Origin: Symbiodinium kawagutii
Lineage: Eukaryota; Sar; Dinophyceae; Suessiales; Symbiodiniaceae
Assembly (NCBI GenBank): GCA_009767595.1
Contig: VSDK01013809.1
Coordinates: 115,958 to 179,957 of the forward strand
Direction of reading: 5' to 3'
DNA: 64,000 bases
The notes below the pieces were generated by a model. It was not told the DNA's origin, searched no databases, and worked only from the letters and a program-made list of their open reading frames with translations. Below are positions 11,408 to 22,889 of the stretch, piece by piece. The position numbers and the translations under genes are program-made. Each line of letters opens with the position of its first letter. Position 1 is the first letter of the stretch.

Positions 11408-11488
11408 ACCCTCTGGTAAACTAACATGGCAATGGAAAATCGACCATTTTGTTAGGAAAACTAGCTATGTTAGTTTACCGGAGGGTAG
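11408..11488. mobile_element. family E inverted-repeat element
   Basis: Ends are CCCTCTGGTAAACTAACATGG and its inverse (CTATGTTAGTTTACCGGAGGG). A second copy is at 53117-53226 and a half copy near 31793-31850. The TIR contains GGTAAAC, so its inverse gives TTTACC(A/G)G: donor-like at one end and acceptor-like at the other. Confidence 0.65.
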
Positions 11489-11784
11489 CTGCCATAACTG
11501 GTTCTGACAACAAACAGGTTATAACAACCAACAATGAGTAATACCAACAATAGGTAATAAGCACTAGTCCGAAGCTAAGTTTTCTATAACATATTTTTTG
11601 CAAACTTACATAGACCCTCCGAACGGTTCATTCTGATAGAAAACCTGGGGGGTGGCTTTGCACAAGCATAAATCATTGGTCTCACTGTGGCTACTTGAAG
11701 GTCCAAAGTCAAGAGCTTAACGTGATATTGATGTTACCGATGTTTACGCATTGTCAGTGCCATTTTGTGGCCACTGTTTTCCTA

Positions 11785-12200
11785 GAGTATGTAGACTATC
11801 TAGACTGTCTAGACTGTCTAGACTATCTAGACTATCTAGACTGACTAACCTATCTAGACTGTCTAACCTATCTGTGCATATGTGTCTATCCATCTATCCA
11901 TTCCATCCAACCCTATCTGGCCTCGCCCTGCCATTTCCTAGTTTATCCATCCATTTATCAATCTACCCATCTACCTAACCATCTATCTTCCAATCCCATC
12001 TATCCCATTCTATGCTATCCTATCCAAGCTCTCTATCATCTATCGATCCAGTGAATCCTGATTTTTTATCCTATCCAATCTATCCGATCGTATCCGATGT
12101 ATCTAATCTATCTAGTCAATCCGATTTATCTGATCCATCTAATGTATCAAATTGGTTTAATCAACCTAGGATATATCTATCTATTTCTGTCCAGTCAATT
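11785..12200. repeat. CTAGACT / CTATC simple repeats
   Basis: A (CTAGACTGT/AT) array runs from 11785 to 11870, followed by irregular CTATCCAT/CTATCTA sequence to about 12200. Open frames here (for example 11751-11978) are repeat translations. Confidence 0.8.
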
Positions 12201-12629
12201 TCGTCTTATTGATGGTGTCTCCATCTCTATGATTTTGGTCACTGCAAATCTGAAAGTTGGGTTCTGGGGTACACCCAAAGTCATGGGAACTTGTATAAGC
12301 ATACCCCAACCTCCTTGCCCTGTCGCACTATATTCTGTGAGTAAAAAGGAAAAAACATGGAACGCCTATCAAGAAATGGTAGTTCTCCACATCTCTATCA
12401 GTTTCACTCAGGGTCCAGGGTACATCGTGCATCATCCCAGGCCATGTTTGTTGCTGGGGGTTGCCACTCCCACGGAAGCAGACTCCTGGATCGTTCGGAA
12501 AAACGTGGTGCCACCTGGGTGATGATCCCTGATGGCCAACCAATCAACTGCCCACTACTAAGCCTTAGTCAGGGGCAGCTGGGCATACAAACCAGGTCGT
12601 GAAGCAAATCCCAGAAACGATCAAAATAC

Positions 12630-12688
12630 CGAGCTCTTGTGACCGGTTCTGACCCTGGACATCTTCGAAGACAAACTGCGGGGAGGCG
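12630..12688 (-). CDS. candidate short internal exon
   Basis: A strong pyrimidine-rich acceptor (CTCTTTTCCTCTCAG|CG) and a GT donor (GAGCTCG|GTATTTTG) bound 59 bp. The best frame reads ASPQFVFEDVQGQNRSQEL. Neighbouring bases 12565-12820 are open in two minus frames, so the true exon may be longer. Family unknown. Confidence 0.3.
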
Positions 12689-13400
12689 CTGAGAGGAAAA
12701 GAGGCGCTGATCCCCTTGTACCACCAAGCACCCAAAGACCAACAAACAAGTGGCACCCAGACTCGATGCGTCAAATCTTGCGTCATATCTTCGATCCGAC
12801 TTCATCAAACAAGCAACCAATTGGCCAAGGCAGTTTCGATGTACGTGCTTCTCTTCTCATGTGGGAGTGAGGAACCCTGAGCCATCCAAAAACCTTGATT
12901 CGGAATAGGGAAACCAACAATTTTGGGGGTGCATCATTGATAGACAAAAGCATAACATGTGCATTTAAGGAAAATAGGCATGAAACATACAACTATGTAT
13001 ATGGGTGTTGTTAAACAAAAATCCTTGTTCCGGGAACGGACATCTTAGCGAAACAAAGTTTTCTGTAGCGAAACTTTAGCGCGCTCCATGTTTAACTTTC
13101 GCGGGCTCTATGGACATGTCATCAGAATTCGAACTTGCAAAACCAAATTCAAGATAAACATAGTGTTGTATTGAAATGAGATACCTCCAAATCATCCCCT
13201 ACTAGTGGTTCATAGTACTAACCCAACCATTTTTTGGATTTTTTGGATTTCCTATTTCGAGAAACAAATCCAAGTTGGAAAACCGCACCTTCGTTTTGTA
13301 GTTTCCATATAATATATCTACATAAGACATACAAATGATGAAAACCAAACAAACGAGCGGTAAAACAGCACATTCGTTTCCAAGATCCCAACGAGAATAC

Positions 13401-13560
13401 CCTTGGACTCAGCACCACGAGTGTTGAGGCACCCAACATGGCACCGGGTCCACTTGGTTCCCCGGCCAATGTTTGCTGAGACCGCAGCCCTTGAGTCCAG
13501 GAGCACCGTAGTAGTATTCCATGGCCCGGTGGGACAAAAGGCTGTAGACACAAAACAAGC
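13401..13560 (-). CDS. candidate internal exon, unknown protein
   Basis: The acceptor CTCTCCAG|GC and donor TCCAAGG|GTATTC bound 160 bp. The preferred frame includes ACFVSTAFCPTGPWNTTTVL and GRGTKWTRCHVGCLNTRGAE, with spaced cysteines. Other minus frames are partly open. The downstream flank (about 13200-13265) is a degenerate family A element. Confidence 0.4.
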
Positions 13561-14634
13561 CTGGAGAGCTGGCAGGTGTGTAAGTACCAACCATGGTTAG
13601 TAATGGTTGATACTAATAATTAGTGTAACTATGAGTGTAACTATTCGTGTACTATAGGTTGGTACTAACCATTAGTGTAACTATTAGGAGCAATGTATGC
13701 TAACTATGGTTAGCATGATCAACGATGGTTGATATTGGTTTATAGTTGAAATATCATAGCTAATAATGATCATAATGGGCTGGTGGCTGCACCACCCCTT
13801 TGAAGTTGTGTGATTTCCAATTGTAACGTCAATAAGTATTACTACGATGAATATAATTTGATATAGCATATACCTTGAATACAACTTTAAACATAGAGTC
13901 ACGGAGCAACTACCAGTCGTGGTGGACATAACATGATACTGTACTTGGATCTGTCTATTGGCCTGAGGAGTCTGAGGTACTCCTTGGAAACTCATCATAA
14001 ACGTGGCCGTTGATGGAGGCTGCGGGAGATGTTGAGTGACCACATGCAAGCTGGGGCCCCAATGTTGGTGACTCAGCTTTTAACTAAGGCAACTAAATGT
14101 AACTACCAGTTATGGTAGAAATGCCATGATAGAACCATACTAGAGTGGTGAATCTTACACTGCGGCAAACGAACCTGGAAGTAGAAATTCCATTTTCTAT
14201 AATTAATGGTTTTACCTTTCAAAATTGTGATTTTCAGCTTCCAGGTTAGAGACTGCCAGAGGGCAACCAACTTACATCTTGGTATCCCCACCTTGTGTTG
14301 TGCCAATTTTGGACGTGATGCCATTCATGTCTACCCTCTAACGACCAATGTTTCCTGTGTTGAGCTGCCATAGCAATGCGACAGAACGAGGACATGGAGC
14401 GTTGGTGGTCGTTGTCATTGTCATTGTAGGACCGGCCCCCGCAATTTCCGAGCTGTTAGGGACACAACCTTTTCGTAGCCGGGGAGCCGGGTTGACAAGT
14501 AGATTTCCAAACCTAGGCAGTTGGGTTCACATGCTGCAACTTTGGGAATGCTTGCCAAACAAAATGACGGGTATTTTCGGTATTTCAGCAGCAGAGTCAC
14601 TTGCAAACATATAAATCATATAGATCTAATTCAT

Positions 14635-14898
14635 CTAAAGCAGCTCAGCATGAACCCAAGAATCGTTACTGTCACCGCGCCAGCGCCTCGACTCGCCAGC
14701 CTTACTCCTGCCCCGCACGGGACCCAACTGACACCCCGAGTTTCGCCTCGCTGGAGGGTGCGGCTCTTCCGCAAGTCGCCATGGATGACAGAGTGCAGCC
14801 CCGCATCTAAATGGCGCCACCAGAACCAGGTGAAGCACAGATTGAGGCGCCAATAGCCCAGTACGTAGGAACAGTAGCACCACATGGCGAAGACCAAC
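14635..14898 (-). CDS. candidate last exon, unknown protein
   Basis: A pyrimidine-rich acceptor (ACCACCCCTCAG|GTTGG) starts a 264-bp GC-rich stretch open to a stop. One frame ends RRWRGDSNDSWVHAELL at 14635. A second minus frame (W-rich, VFAMWCYCSYVLGYWRLNLC) is open to 14631 and might be a membrane segment. Without comparative data the two cannot be separated; the first is slightly preferred because its tail is polar. Confidence 0.45.
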   Translation of the reverse strand, partial: VGLRHVVLLFLRTGLLAPQSVLHLVLVAPFRCGAALCHPWRLAEEPHPPARRNSGCQLGPVRGRSKAGESRRWRGDSNDSWVHAELL

Positions 14899-15130
14899 CT
14901 GAGGGGTGGTGGGTCCCAGCCATCCAATAAGTGATGTAATCCACATGTTTGGATAGCAATGATGGATGGTTTGATGGGAATGGGTGGGGATATATGATAT
15001 ATAGATTATATGATTATATGATTATATGTATATGTATATGTAAACATATATACTAGTATTTACACATGCAGTAGATGCATACATATATCACTCATGCATA
15101 TATAAATACATAATGTATAAATGCTTTTAA

Positions 15131-15269
15131 ATACTAATGGGTTTCCTTGTGTTTCCTTTTCCAAAGTTATAGATCAAGATTTGCAATAAACCACAATTTA
15201 AACACTAATGGGTTTCCTTGTGTTTCCTTTTCCAAAGTTATAGATCAAGATTTGCAATAAACCACAATG
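15131..15269. repeat. 71-bp direct tandem duplication
   Basis: ACTAATGGGTTTCCTTGTG starts at 15133 and again at 15204. The second copy is near-identical through CAATAAACCACAAT, which implies a recent duplication in non-coding DNA. Confidence 0.9.
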
Positions 15270-17040
15270 TCTGAGTTCAAGTGTTAGAGACCTGAGTAGC
15301 CCTGAAGAAAATGAGGGTCTACATTTGTTGCATCACTGGATCAACTGAAAATCCTGTACACCTTAGATTCGCCAAGTATTGCGCCCTGCCCCGTAATTTG
15401 GGGGTTTTCTGAGGGGTTGATGATGGCCAATTGGCTTTTCTTCCAATAAAGTCAGCCAAAGGTTCGGTTCCCCTGCTGATGTTTAGCATTGGGCGGGATT
15501 TTACTCAAAATGCAGACGCACAGCATACTGCGTTGATAAAGCTTAGCAGTACGTACTTCTGGTAGCTGCTAGGTAGTAGTGAGTATATTAGCTGCCGCAA
15601 AGTCTGATGTTGACTTGTTGCAAAGATCAGTAACAGGCACCATGAATTATCTGGTAATCGTCATGAGTGATCGAAAATTCGGGAGTGGACAATGATGTAT
15701 TCTTTGCAAAGCAAACAACGACTGAGTACAATGAATAATCAATTGTTCGAGCAGCAATCAAACAGCTATGTGCTGGTTGCTTAAATTGGGATTCCCTACT
15801 CAGTCATTGAGAATGATGGCCAGGTTGATCCCACGCCACAGAATCAACTAGCAACATGGCTTTGACCTATCGGCAAATCTGCGGAAACAGTTTTGGTGCC
15901 ACTGACACATGACCCTTCTCTCACTGGGCAACGACTCATATCTTAATCAATTTATTATGTTTTTTCAAACATGTTTCACCTGCTTTTTCATCCGAGGTTT
16001 TCAGTCAAGACTCAGCATGGCACAAGCAAACGACTCAGCTTGATAGCCCTCTGAGACCAAGGGAATCTTCGAATCCTCAGAAAGGCATCGTCGGACAATG
16101 AAGAATATCGCAGATAGACAAGGCATTGCCTGACACCCCAGGGGCTTGTTATCTATCATCATCATCAACCATCAAGGCTACAGTTTTTGTCACATTATGG
16201 TTTTCTCAACATAGGGGAACCCCAGTTATCATCCATTGTAAACTGTTAATCATTTATAGTACTAAAACCAACCATACCTTTGGGGTACCACCATGGCTTC
16301 AGAAACCACCATGTAGTGTGGGTCATCAACCAAACATCAAAAAAAAAACGGCAGGCAAACATCACAACAGCTCGACAACACCTGCAAGGTCTTGCTCCAT
16401 GAGAAAGGACACCGCAGGTCTTGAACCACCCAAAAATAGCCCGGCGATATTTGGGGATGTGCCGAGCCATGACGTGGTACCCCCAAATCATCATTCATAT
16501 CAATGATAATTAGTAACAAACCAACCATAACTTTGGGTATGATAACGACAGTTTGGTATGTGCCAAGCCATGACGTGGTACCCCCGGTCAACTCCAATGG
16601 TTTCCATTCGTAAAATGACACCATTTCTGCCGGGGCCCATTGGTTTGCTTGGCAACCATTTCTTGGGGTGACAAACAACGATCAGCTGCAATAAACAATC
16701 TATGTCAACGAGCCAGAGCAAAGGTAGAGACATCTGATTGGGGGTTGACCCACCCAAATGAAACAAACTAGCCAACCAATCAACCCTTGGCCAATGTTAG
16801 GGCAAAATAAAAGATGTATGAAAACACCAGCCAGTCAGCTCAGGAACAAACACCGGTGCGACCAATGCAACCGTACAACTCGTCACTATAGTCTTCCTCA
16901 TCCGGGGTTAGTTGGTCTGCAAACATTACCAACAAAACGTGCAACATACTACAACACCCCGGGAAACTAAGGGCCTCCATAGCCCTCAAAAAGATATGGC
17001 ACCTGAAGGTATTCGGAGGTTCCATCTCTTGCCAAGGATG
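15270..17040. other. non-coding stretch with family A remains
   Basis: Sequence of middling composition without clear exons. It contains a family A element at 16196-16316 and a variant block at 16455-16585 in which GTGCC(A/G)AGCCATGACGTGGTACCCCC occurs twice about 100 bp apart. Confidence 0.5.
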
Positions 17041-17044
17041 CTAC

Positions 17045-17147
17045 CTTCTTGGGACCCACGACACGAGGGGCCCCCTTCACGGTTTCCGAAACGAGGCTCG
17101 TGCAGTCGCTGCCCGAATCGTCGTTGCAAGGGCCGCCGATCCCAAAG
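17045..17147 (-). CDS. candidate internal exon, unknown protein
   Basis: The acceptor CCCTGCTTCAG|CT and GT donor CCCAAGAAG|GTAGC bound 103 bp. The best frame, one base then 34 codons ending in phase 0, reads FGIGGPCNDDSGSDCTSLVS then ETVKGAPRVVGPKK. A second minus frame is open and one has a stop. No family was recognised. It lies upstream (in minus order) of the last exon at 14635-14898 and could belong to the same gene. Confidence 0.5.
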
Positions 17148-17989
17148 CTGAAGCAGGGACTTGGGTGGTTGGATTAAGAGAATGTTTCCAATGAAACACG
17201 CATGATGGATGACAACTGAATGAGGACAACCGCTTGTCACACAGACTGGAAAAAAACTGAGCAAAACTGGATACACAAAAGTTATATCAAGTTATCCTGG
17301 CTGTTGCAAAGCAGCAGGTTCTCCAGTTCCCCTGGCTGTAAAAAAACAAGTCGGGGAAATGACTGAACCGGTTCACATGGTGTTGCTGCAGGAGGCCATC
17401 ACAGACCAGTGTTGACCGATCAACTAAGAATTTTTATCTTGCTTCCAGGGCGGGGTCATGAGAAAACACATCGAATGCAGTACAAATTGCTTGAACATAT
17501 ATGAAATACATACAATCTAAAAAAAATATATATACAATAACATAGATACATTGGACAAGTAGTTTCCATAGTCTAGAAAACCATGGTTCATTTCCATATT
17601 TTACAAAACAAGCGGATCACTCAGAGATACTTCACATACCTAACAAGTAGAGTGAATCACTGAGTACATCAGAAAAAACATACATATACCACACGCAGGT
17701 GGTCAAGAAGCTTTGCAAGCATGTAGAGTTTGCTAAACGTGGTACTCACTAGGTACAGGAAAAACAATTCATTTGAGCCATGCAGCAACAATCTGAAATT
17801 GATAGCTCAATCACCCGTTTACGGATCGGTGGGTTGGCACCAGCACGAAACAAATAGTTAAATGGATCTAAATAGATAGCTACATAGATAGGTACATAGA
17901 TAGCTACAGCGCTGGTTTTTGACACTGCACTGCACTGTATATGGCTGTACTATGACATCCTTCTTGTTGGCAGTGCAGCGACATCATGG

Positions 17990-18394
17990 GTGGTGACCAA
18001 ATTTTCCACCTGGGGCCCTACTGGTGGTAACACATCTTGGCTTACCTGCAAAACACCTCCACCGGCAACTCTTCAAGGGGATGGGATCAGCATGCCTTTA
18101 GCAGCTTTGGCATTAGAGACCGCTTCACTAATTGGGATCTTTAGGGATGTCACCACAGTTGACTGGATCGATGAGAACATCTACAGGAAAACCTTGTTTG
18201 AACCACCACCTATTGATCAACCATGCCTGGGAACCTACCCACCAACATCAACATCAACCCACTCACCCGCAACATCACCCCACCCACCCACCCACCCACC
18301 CACCTCAACCAACGTTAACAAACATCAGCCAACCAACCATGATGTACACCCCAACCGGTGTAGATCTCTCATGTTCCTGCCTTCTGGACGCTGA
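17990..18394 (+). other. long plus-strand open frame, doubtful gene
   Basis: A 134-codon frame that includes ALALETASLIGIFRDVTTVD and then a Pro/Thr/His-rich tail made by a CACC repeat (about 18235-18310). Against it are a strong minus-strand donor TTTTGCAG|GTAAGC near 18043, the minus bias of the window and the repeat-made tail. Confidence 0.25.
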
Positions 18395-18427
18395 TTACTT
18401 CCGAATCCTGGGCGACGGTGCCTTCAA
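18369..18427 (-). CDS. candidate short last exon
   Basis: The acceptor CAATGTCAG|TT precedes 59 bp reading EGTVAQDSEVISVQKAGT and a stop at 18369. It is short and supported only by splice signal and composition. Confidence 0.3.
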
Positions 18428-18576
18428 CTGACATTGTATCTGTCTGCAAACAAGATACAATCACTATCATGTATAATGATGGTTAATTGATGGTAAATTA
18501 TGCTTAGTAATTGAGACCGGTTCGATAGGCAGGGGTGGGGGGGGTTGTTGTTTAAGGGGGGGGGGTTGTTGTTAAT

Positions 18577-19055
18577 NNNNNNNNNNNNNNNNNNNNNNNN
18601 NNNNNNNNNNNNNNNNNNNNNNNNNNNNNNNNNNNNNNNNNNNNNNNNNNNNNNNNNNNNNNNNNNNNNNNNNNNNNNNNNNNNNNNNNNNNNNNNNNNN
18701 NNNNNNNNNNNNNNNNNNNNNNNNNNNNNNNNNNNNNNNNNNNNNNNNNNNNNNNNNNNNNNNNNNNNNNNNNNNNNNNNNNNNNNNNNNNNNNNNNNNN
18801 NNNNNNNNNNNNNNNNNNNNNNNNNNNNNNNNNNNNNNNNNNNNNNNNNNNNNNNNNNNNNNNNNNNNNNNNNNNNNNNNNNNNNNNNNNNNNNNNNNNN
18901 NNNNNNNNNNNNNNNNNNNNNNNNNNNNNNNNNNNNNNNNNNNNNNNNNNNNNNNNNNNNNNNNNNNNNNNNNNNNNNNNNNNNNNNNNNNNNNNNNNNN
19001 NNNNNNNNNNNNNNNNNNNNNNNNNNNNNNNNNNNNNNNNNNNNNNNNNNNNNNN
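18577..19055. other. assembly gap inside an inverted G/C-run repeat
   Basis: A run of N. The left flank ends GGGGGGGGGGGTTGTTGTTAAT and the right flank continues CCCCCCCCCTATTAACAACAACCCCCCC, so the two sides are inverted copies: a foldback likely broke the assembly. Confidence 0.95.
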
Positions 19056-19482
19056 ACTATCCCCTTTGACCCCCCCCCCTATTAACAACAACCCCCCCGA
19101 CCCCTCTATCGAGGGGATCTGTAGTAATTATTGATGATAGGTGGTAATTGATGATAAGTCATTATAAGCACCCAGCTATAAACCATTGTAATGATAGAAT
19201 CCATAAACATAGATATTTATTGTTTTTGTCCGCATAGAATCTATGTGCAACGTGTACAACCCATTGTAATGATCTGTCATATTTGAACAAAACACAGCTT
19301 TTTCTGATCTATGCCCGCACAAATCATACAAGTATCAAAGAAATCATTGATTGGTTTATTCATTGGTTTATTGACCTATGTCTATTCATCTTAATGTCAT
19401 ACACTACGGAAGGTAGGTGATGTCACCACTCGGGCTGTCAAAAATTAAGTGAGGATTACTCCAACACGCATACTCGTCTCAC

Positions 19483-19561
19483 CAGGAACGCCGCCGAAAC
19501 CCCGAAAGGCATCGATTTCTCCTTGAAAAAAGTGCTCGCACCAAGCCGCCATCAATTTTCC
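19483..19561 (-). CDS. internal exon of a minus-strand gene
   Basis: Splice signals are near-ideal: acceptor TGTATTTTCCTTTCAG|G and donor CCTG|GTGAGACG around 79 bp. One frame gives GKLMAAWCEHFFQGEIDAFR then GFGGVPG. The frame that follows in phase from the exon at 19989-20096 is also open (KIDGGLVRALFSRRNRCLSG). The intron between the two, 19562-19988, contains a family C element. Function unknown. Confidence 0.55.
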
Positions 19562-19856
19562 CTGAAAGGAAAATACATCACCTGATTTTTCCAATGGATT
19601 CCTCGGGATGTCCAAATGGTAGTAAGCTGGTAGTACTTGTTGAACACTCTGAGCTACGACACTGCTCACTACTCCGGGCAACTTGCTGGTGCATCCCAGC
19701 ATCAACCATCAGAGCCATTGGTATTCACGATCACTGGTAGCCATCATTGCAAACCATGGAGACAGGGGACTGGTTCAAAATTGCTGCTCCAATATCAATG
19801 GAGGGATAACTATTGCTTTTCAGAAGTCTTCAATCATCATAGTTGGTGCATAGTTA

Positions 19857-19957
19857 TCTGGTTGGTGGTTGAACCACCCCTTTAAACATACTTGTCAACC
19901 AAGCATTTGTTACAATTACATATGGGAAAATGACACATCTTAAAAACCACCAACCAT
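19857..19957. mobile_element. family C MITE, full copy
   Basis: About 100 bp with inverted ends CTGGTTGGTGGTT and AAACCACCAACCA, lying within a predicted intron. Other C copies: 28035-28128, 39174-39268, 52362-52462, 53474-53573, 54513-54610, 57715-57786 (half), 58240-58345, 58888-59066 and 60965-61050; fragments near 13780, 20900 and 55148. Confidence 0.75.
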
Positions 19958-19988
19958 GATACTATAAATGGTTCACCATCTGGCTTAC

Positions 19989-20096
19989 CAGGAGGTTTTT
20001 GATTCAACTTAATTGTTACAAAAATAACGACAGCACCAGGGGTGCGTCTGTCAACCGAGAGACCCAATGTGCCAACATCCCGATCTTGTAGCGTTC
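19989..20096 (-). CDS. internal exon of a minus-strand gene
   Basis: The acceptor ACGTTTGAG|GA and donor CCTCCTG|GTAAGC bound 108 bp. Only one minus frame is open across it; the other two contain stops. It reads TLQDRDVGTLGLSVDRRTPG then AVVIFVTIKLNQKPP, with a beta-strand-like hydrophobic run. It ends in phase 1 and joins an open frame in the exon at 19483-19561. Upstream bases to about 20150 are also open, so the start may lie further up. Confidence 0.55.
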
Positions 20097-20757
20097 CTCA
20101 AACGTTGCTGACGCTGCTCCGTGAACTTGCGCGGCCAAGCATCGCTTCTGATCTCGAAACGAGAATAGCTTTTGACATATGGTGGTTTTTCAAAATAATG
20201 TAATGGTACCAGCTATGTAATAATGATATCCCCAAATATAGCTAAGCTATGTAATAATGGTACCCCAATTACAAAGCACTATTTCTTTATTGCATATATA
20301 GCTGGTACCCCCAAATCATTCACCATTGAGAATGGTTAGTACAAGGTATATATGGCTATGCGTCAAAATTATACTGGTCTCTGATGACTTTGGAAATAGA
20401 AAAGTATACCCCAAAATTTGAGTAATTACTACGTCATCTCGCTCTGGTTGACAAATGGTCAATGATAGCTGGTTAATGGGTAATCCTAGGGGAGAAAAAC
20501 CAACAATCATGAGGATTACCAGTTATATGTGCGGGTCAAGCAGTATATAAACAGACTAATCGGGGATAGTCACCAACAAAGGTTAATGATGGGGGAACCA
20601 GGGGTACAGGGTGAACTGACCCACAGCATCCCACAGCCATATAGCCGCAATTTGAGACTAATTAATTAATGATCAATGCATTGGAAATCCAAGCGTGAAG
20701 CTCCCATCACTGATGGTAAATTACCAGCTAGTCATTGTGAAAGTAAACATGTTTTAC

Positions 20758-20866
20758 CTCCTTGCCCTGGACCGAAACGCTCTGTTTGTTGCTACGCAGC
20801 TTTGCGCACCGAGTGTCTAAAGTCTGGGCGGCAGGGCCAAAGGGACAATGGTGCGACAGGAAAAGC
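20758..20866 (-). CDS. internal exon of a minus-strand gene
   Basis: The acceptor CCATGCCCAG|G and donor GGCAAGGAG|GTAAAA bound 109 bp, a typical dinoflagellate exon size. Only one minus frame lacks stops: LFLSHHCPFGPAAQTLDTRC, AKLRSNKQSVSVQGKE, with a His/Cys-rich start (HHC...C) and a basic end. Its end phase (0) does not match the start phase of 19989-20096, so an exon or boundary between them is missing. Confidence 0.55.
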
Positions 20867-20969
20867 CTGGGCATGGAGTGATGAGATTATGGTATCTGGT
20901 TGGTCGCTGAACCACCATTTTTCCATTCAGCTGAGTCGGGCGACTTGCCTACACACTTAGCATGTTGAA

Positions 20970-22740
20970 TTCGAGGATTAGGCTGTGCAACGAACATAGT
21001 CTTGGCCTATTTGCCAACCAGAGGTTCGGATATGTTTGTCACCCAACCCTTTGTTAAAAATTACACGGGAACATATGAAACCACGAACCAGTCGTAGAAG
21101 ATAGTTACGTGTGTGGACTGCATGGAACCATGATAACCATGGAATCTGTTGCCACCTCAGCGCAGTCTGTAGCCGATCAAGGCAAAATCCAGTGGAAAAA
21201 AAGGAGGATGGAAACAAATGATATTGTTACTAGTGTGTTTCCTACTATTGCTTGCTGCAATTGAAACACAAGTTCAAAACTCACTGGAGGTGAAAGTCGA
21301 ACGAATAAAGTGTAAGAAAGCAAAAACGAGCGGCAAGTAACTTGAGTGGGCACAAGGTGGTGCATAGTGAAATCAACACAGGGAAGGGACACAATGAATA
21401 ATCATTTCTTTAGGCCATGAATTTATGCAGATTCAATCAGTTTCTTGGTCTGCCATTTTCACACTGAGCAAAAAAATTCACACCGTAAATTTTGCAAACC
21501 CGGACGTCTGGTTTGTGTGCCATGCCCATTCATTGAGCTGACAAGATCCGTAAAAAAACCAAACCGTGGCGCCAAGATGCGCCAAGCAGATCAAAAAGCG
21601 AGTGCTGTTCCATCATGTCAACACAAAGTTTTTTGACAAAACACGATGTGTGACAAAAAACATCAGCTGCAACAAAACAACCCAAACCCAACAACTATCA
21701 TCCATGAAGGAGACTCAGGGTGGCAAATCTAGTTTGCCATGAATTGGACGCGTCAACGCAAATCAAACCAACCCATACATGAAACAAAAACAAATATAAC
21801 TGTAAAAAACAATAACCAACATTGCAAAAGCATACAACAAAATCGGAACCACATGAGTGCCAATTCCCATCATTCACGAGCAGGGTAGTGCAAAATCATG
21901 CAAGTCGAGGGATTTTGTCGCTCCTCAATTCATCTCAATTCATTCAATTCGATGCTCCAATATGACCAGCGTGTGAGCCTGCGCAATGTCAACCAGGGAT
22001 TAGTCAAACCTCCTTTATTAGCCAATCCAGTCTGGCTCCCCCAAATCTGGATTTTTCTACAAATATGGATCTTACTAAACTAATCTACCATGATTTCCTC
22101 CTAAAAAAGGCATGCCTCTCAAAAATCCCTTATTAGTGAATCCCTTCTCTGACCCTGTTGTTTTTGGGATGTTGGTTTGAAATTGCCTCCTTTTACTTTA
22201 AAAAGGGACCAGGGTGACTTCAAACTGATTGATGCAAAAAAACACATGAATTCACTCAATATTGAAATTAATCACAAATGCGTTCATTAATTATGTCACT
22301 CAATCAAATATTTTATACCGTGACACTGACCCTTGAGCTGGACTTCCTGGTTGCCAGTGATTAAGCGCGATCAAGATGCCAAAATGTTTTTTCCTCAATT
22401 GACCGATCCTTGTCTAAGATTTGTTTACTCTTTTGTTTGCTGAATATCACAAAAAGTACCCGGTTGAAAGGGTCATTGCTCCCCAATTAAGAATTCAGAT
22501 TGAGACGATCACCCAATAATTTCCCATGTTTTTTGCGTATGTCTTAATCTCATGGATCTCTTCTCTACCTTCTTCCCGTTCCCATCCTTATCATCTCCAT
22601 AGGAGCCGTGTAGGTTCCCATTGGTTTTGTAATTGTTCCATTGATACCAAATTGATATCCAATAGCTACGCTATCTTTTTCCGAGTGCTAAGAACCCTGA
22701 GCTCTTCACGGGCTGGTTATCTGAGCGCCAAGGAAAAATC
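20970..22740. other. non-coding or weakly coding stretch
   Basis: Mostly unremarkable AT-rich DNA. A weak minus-strand candidate lies at about 21108-21170, after a pyrimidine run (CCATCCTCCTTTTTTTTCC), reading roughly TALRWQQIPWLSWFHAVHT with donor-like GTAACT. Nothing else is convincing. Confidence 0.4.
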
Positions 22741-22743
22741 TTA

Positions 22744-22827
22744 TCAGGCCTTGTTGGCATCGTTGACCTCGAGGGGAGGTCTTTCATCCCTTGCCAGCAA
22801 TTGCGCAATATTGGCTGCCAATGTTCG
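22744..22827 (-). CDS. candidate last exon, unknown protein
   Basis: The acceptor AACTGCCCAG|CG starts 84 bp in phase 0 reading RTLAANIAQLLARDERPPLE then VNDANKA and two stops. It is in phase with the cytochrome b5-like exon at 23592-23684 and could be the end of that gene, with or without exons between. A plus-strand frame (ELFTGWLSERQGKILSGLVG) over 22712-22850 is a serious rival. Confidence 0.4.
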   Translation of the reverse strand, partial: RTLAANIAQLLARDERPPLEVNDANKA

Positions 22828-22889
22828 CTGGGCAGTTTGACTTGCAAGTGGTTAGTGTAGACAATAACCGGAGTAGAGGTCACAGCAAC

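Noticed and set aside
11319-11415. Plus-strand exon ending at a donor inside a family E element
   Set aside because: Attractive signals, but it overlaps a minus last exon with a better acceptor, and the frame after an E-element intron meets a stop at once.
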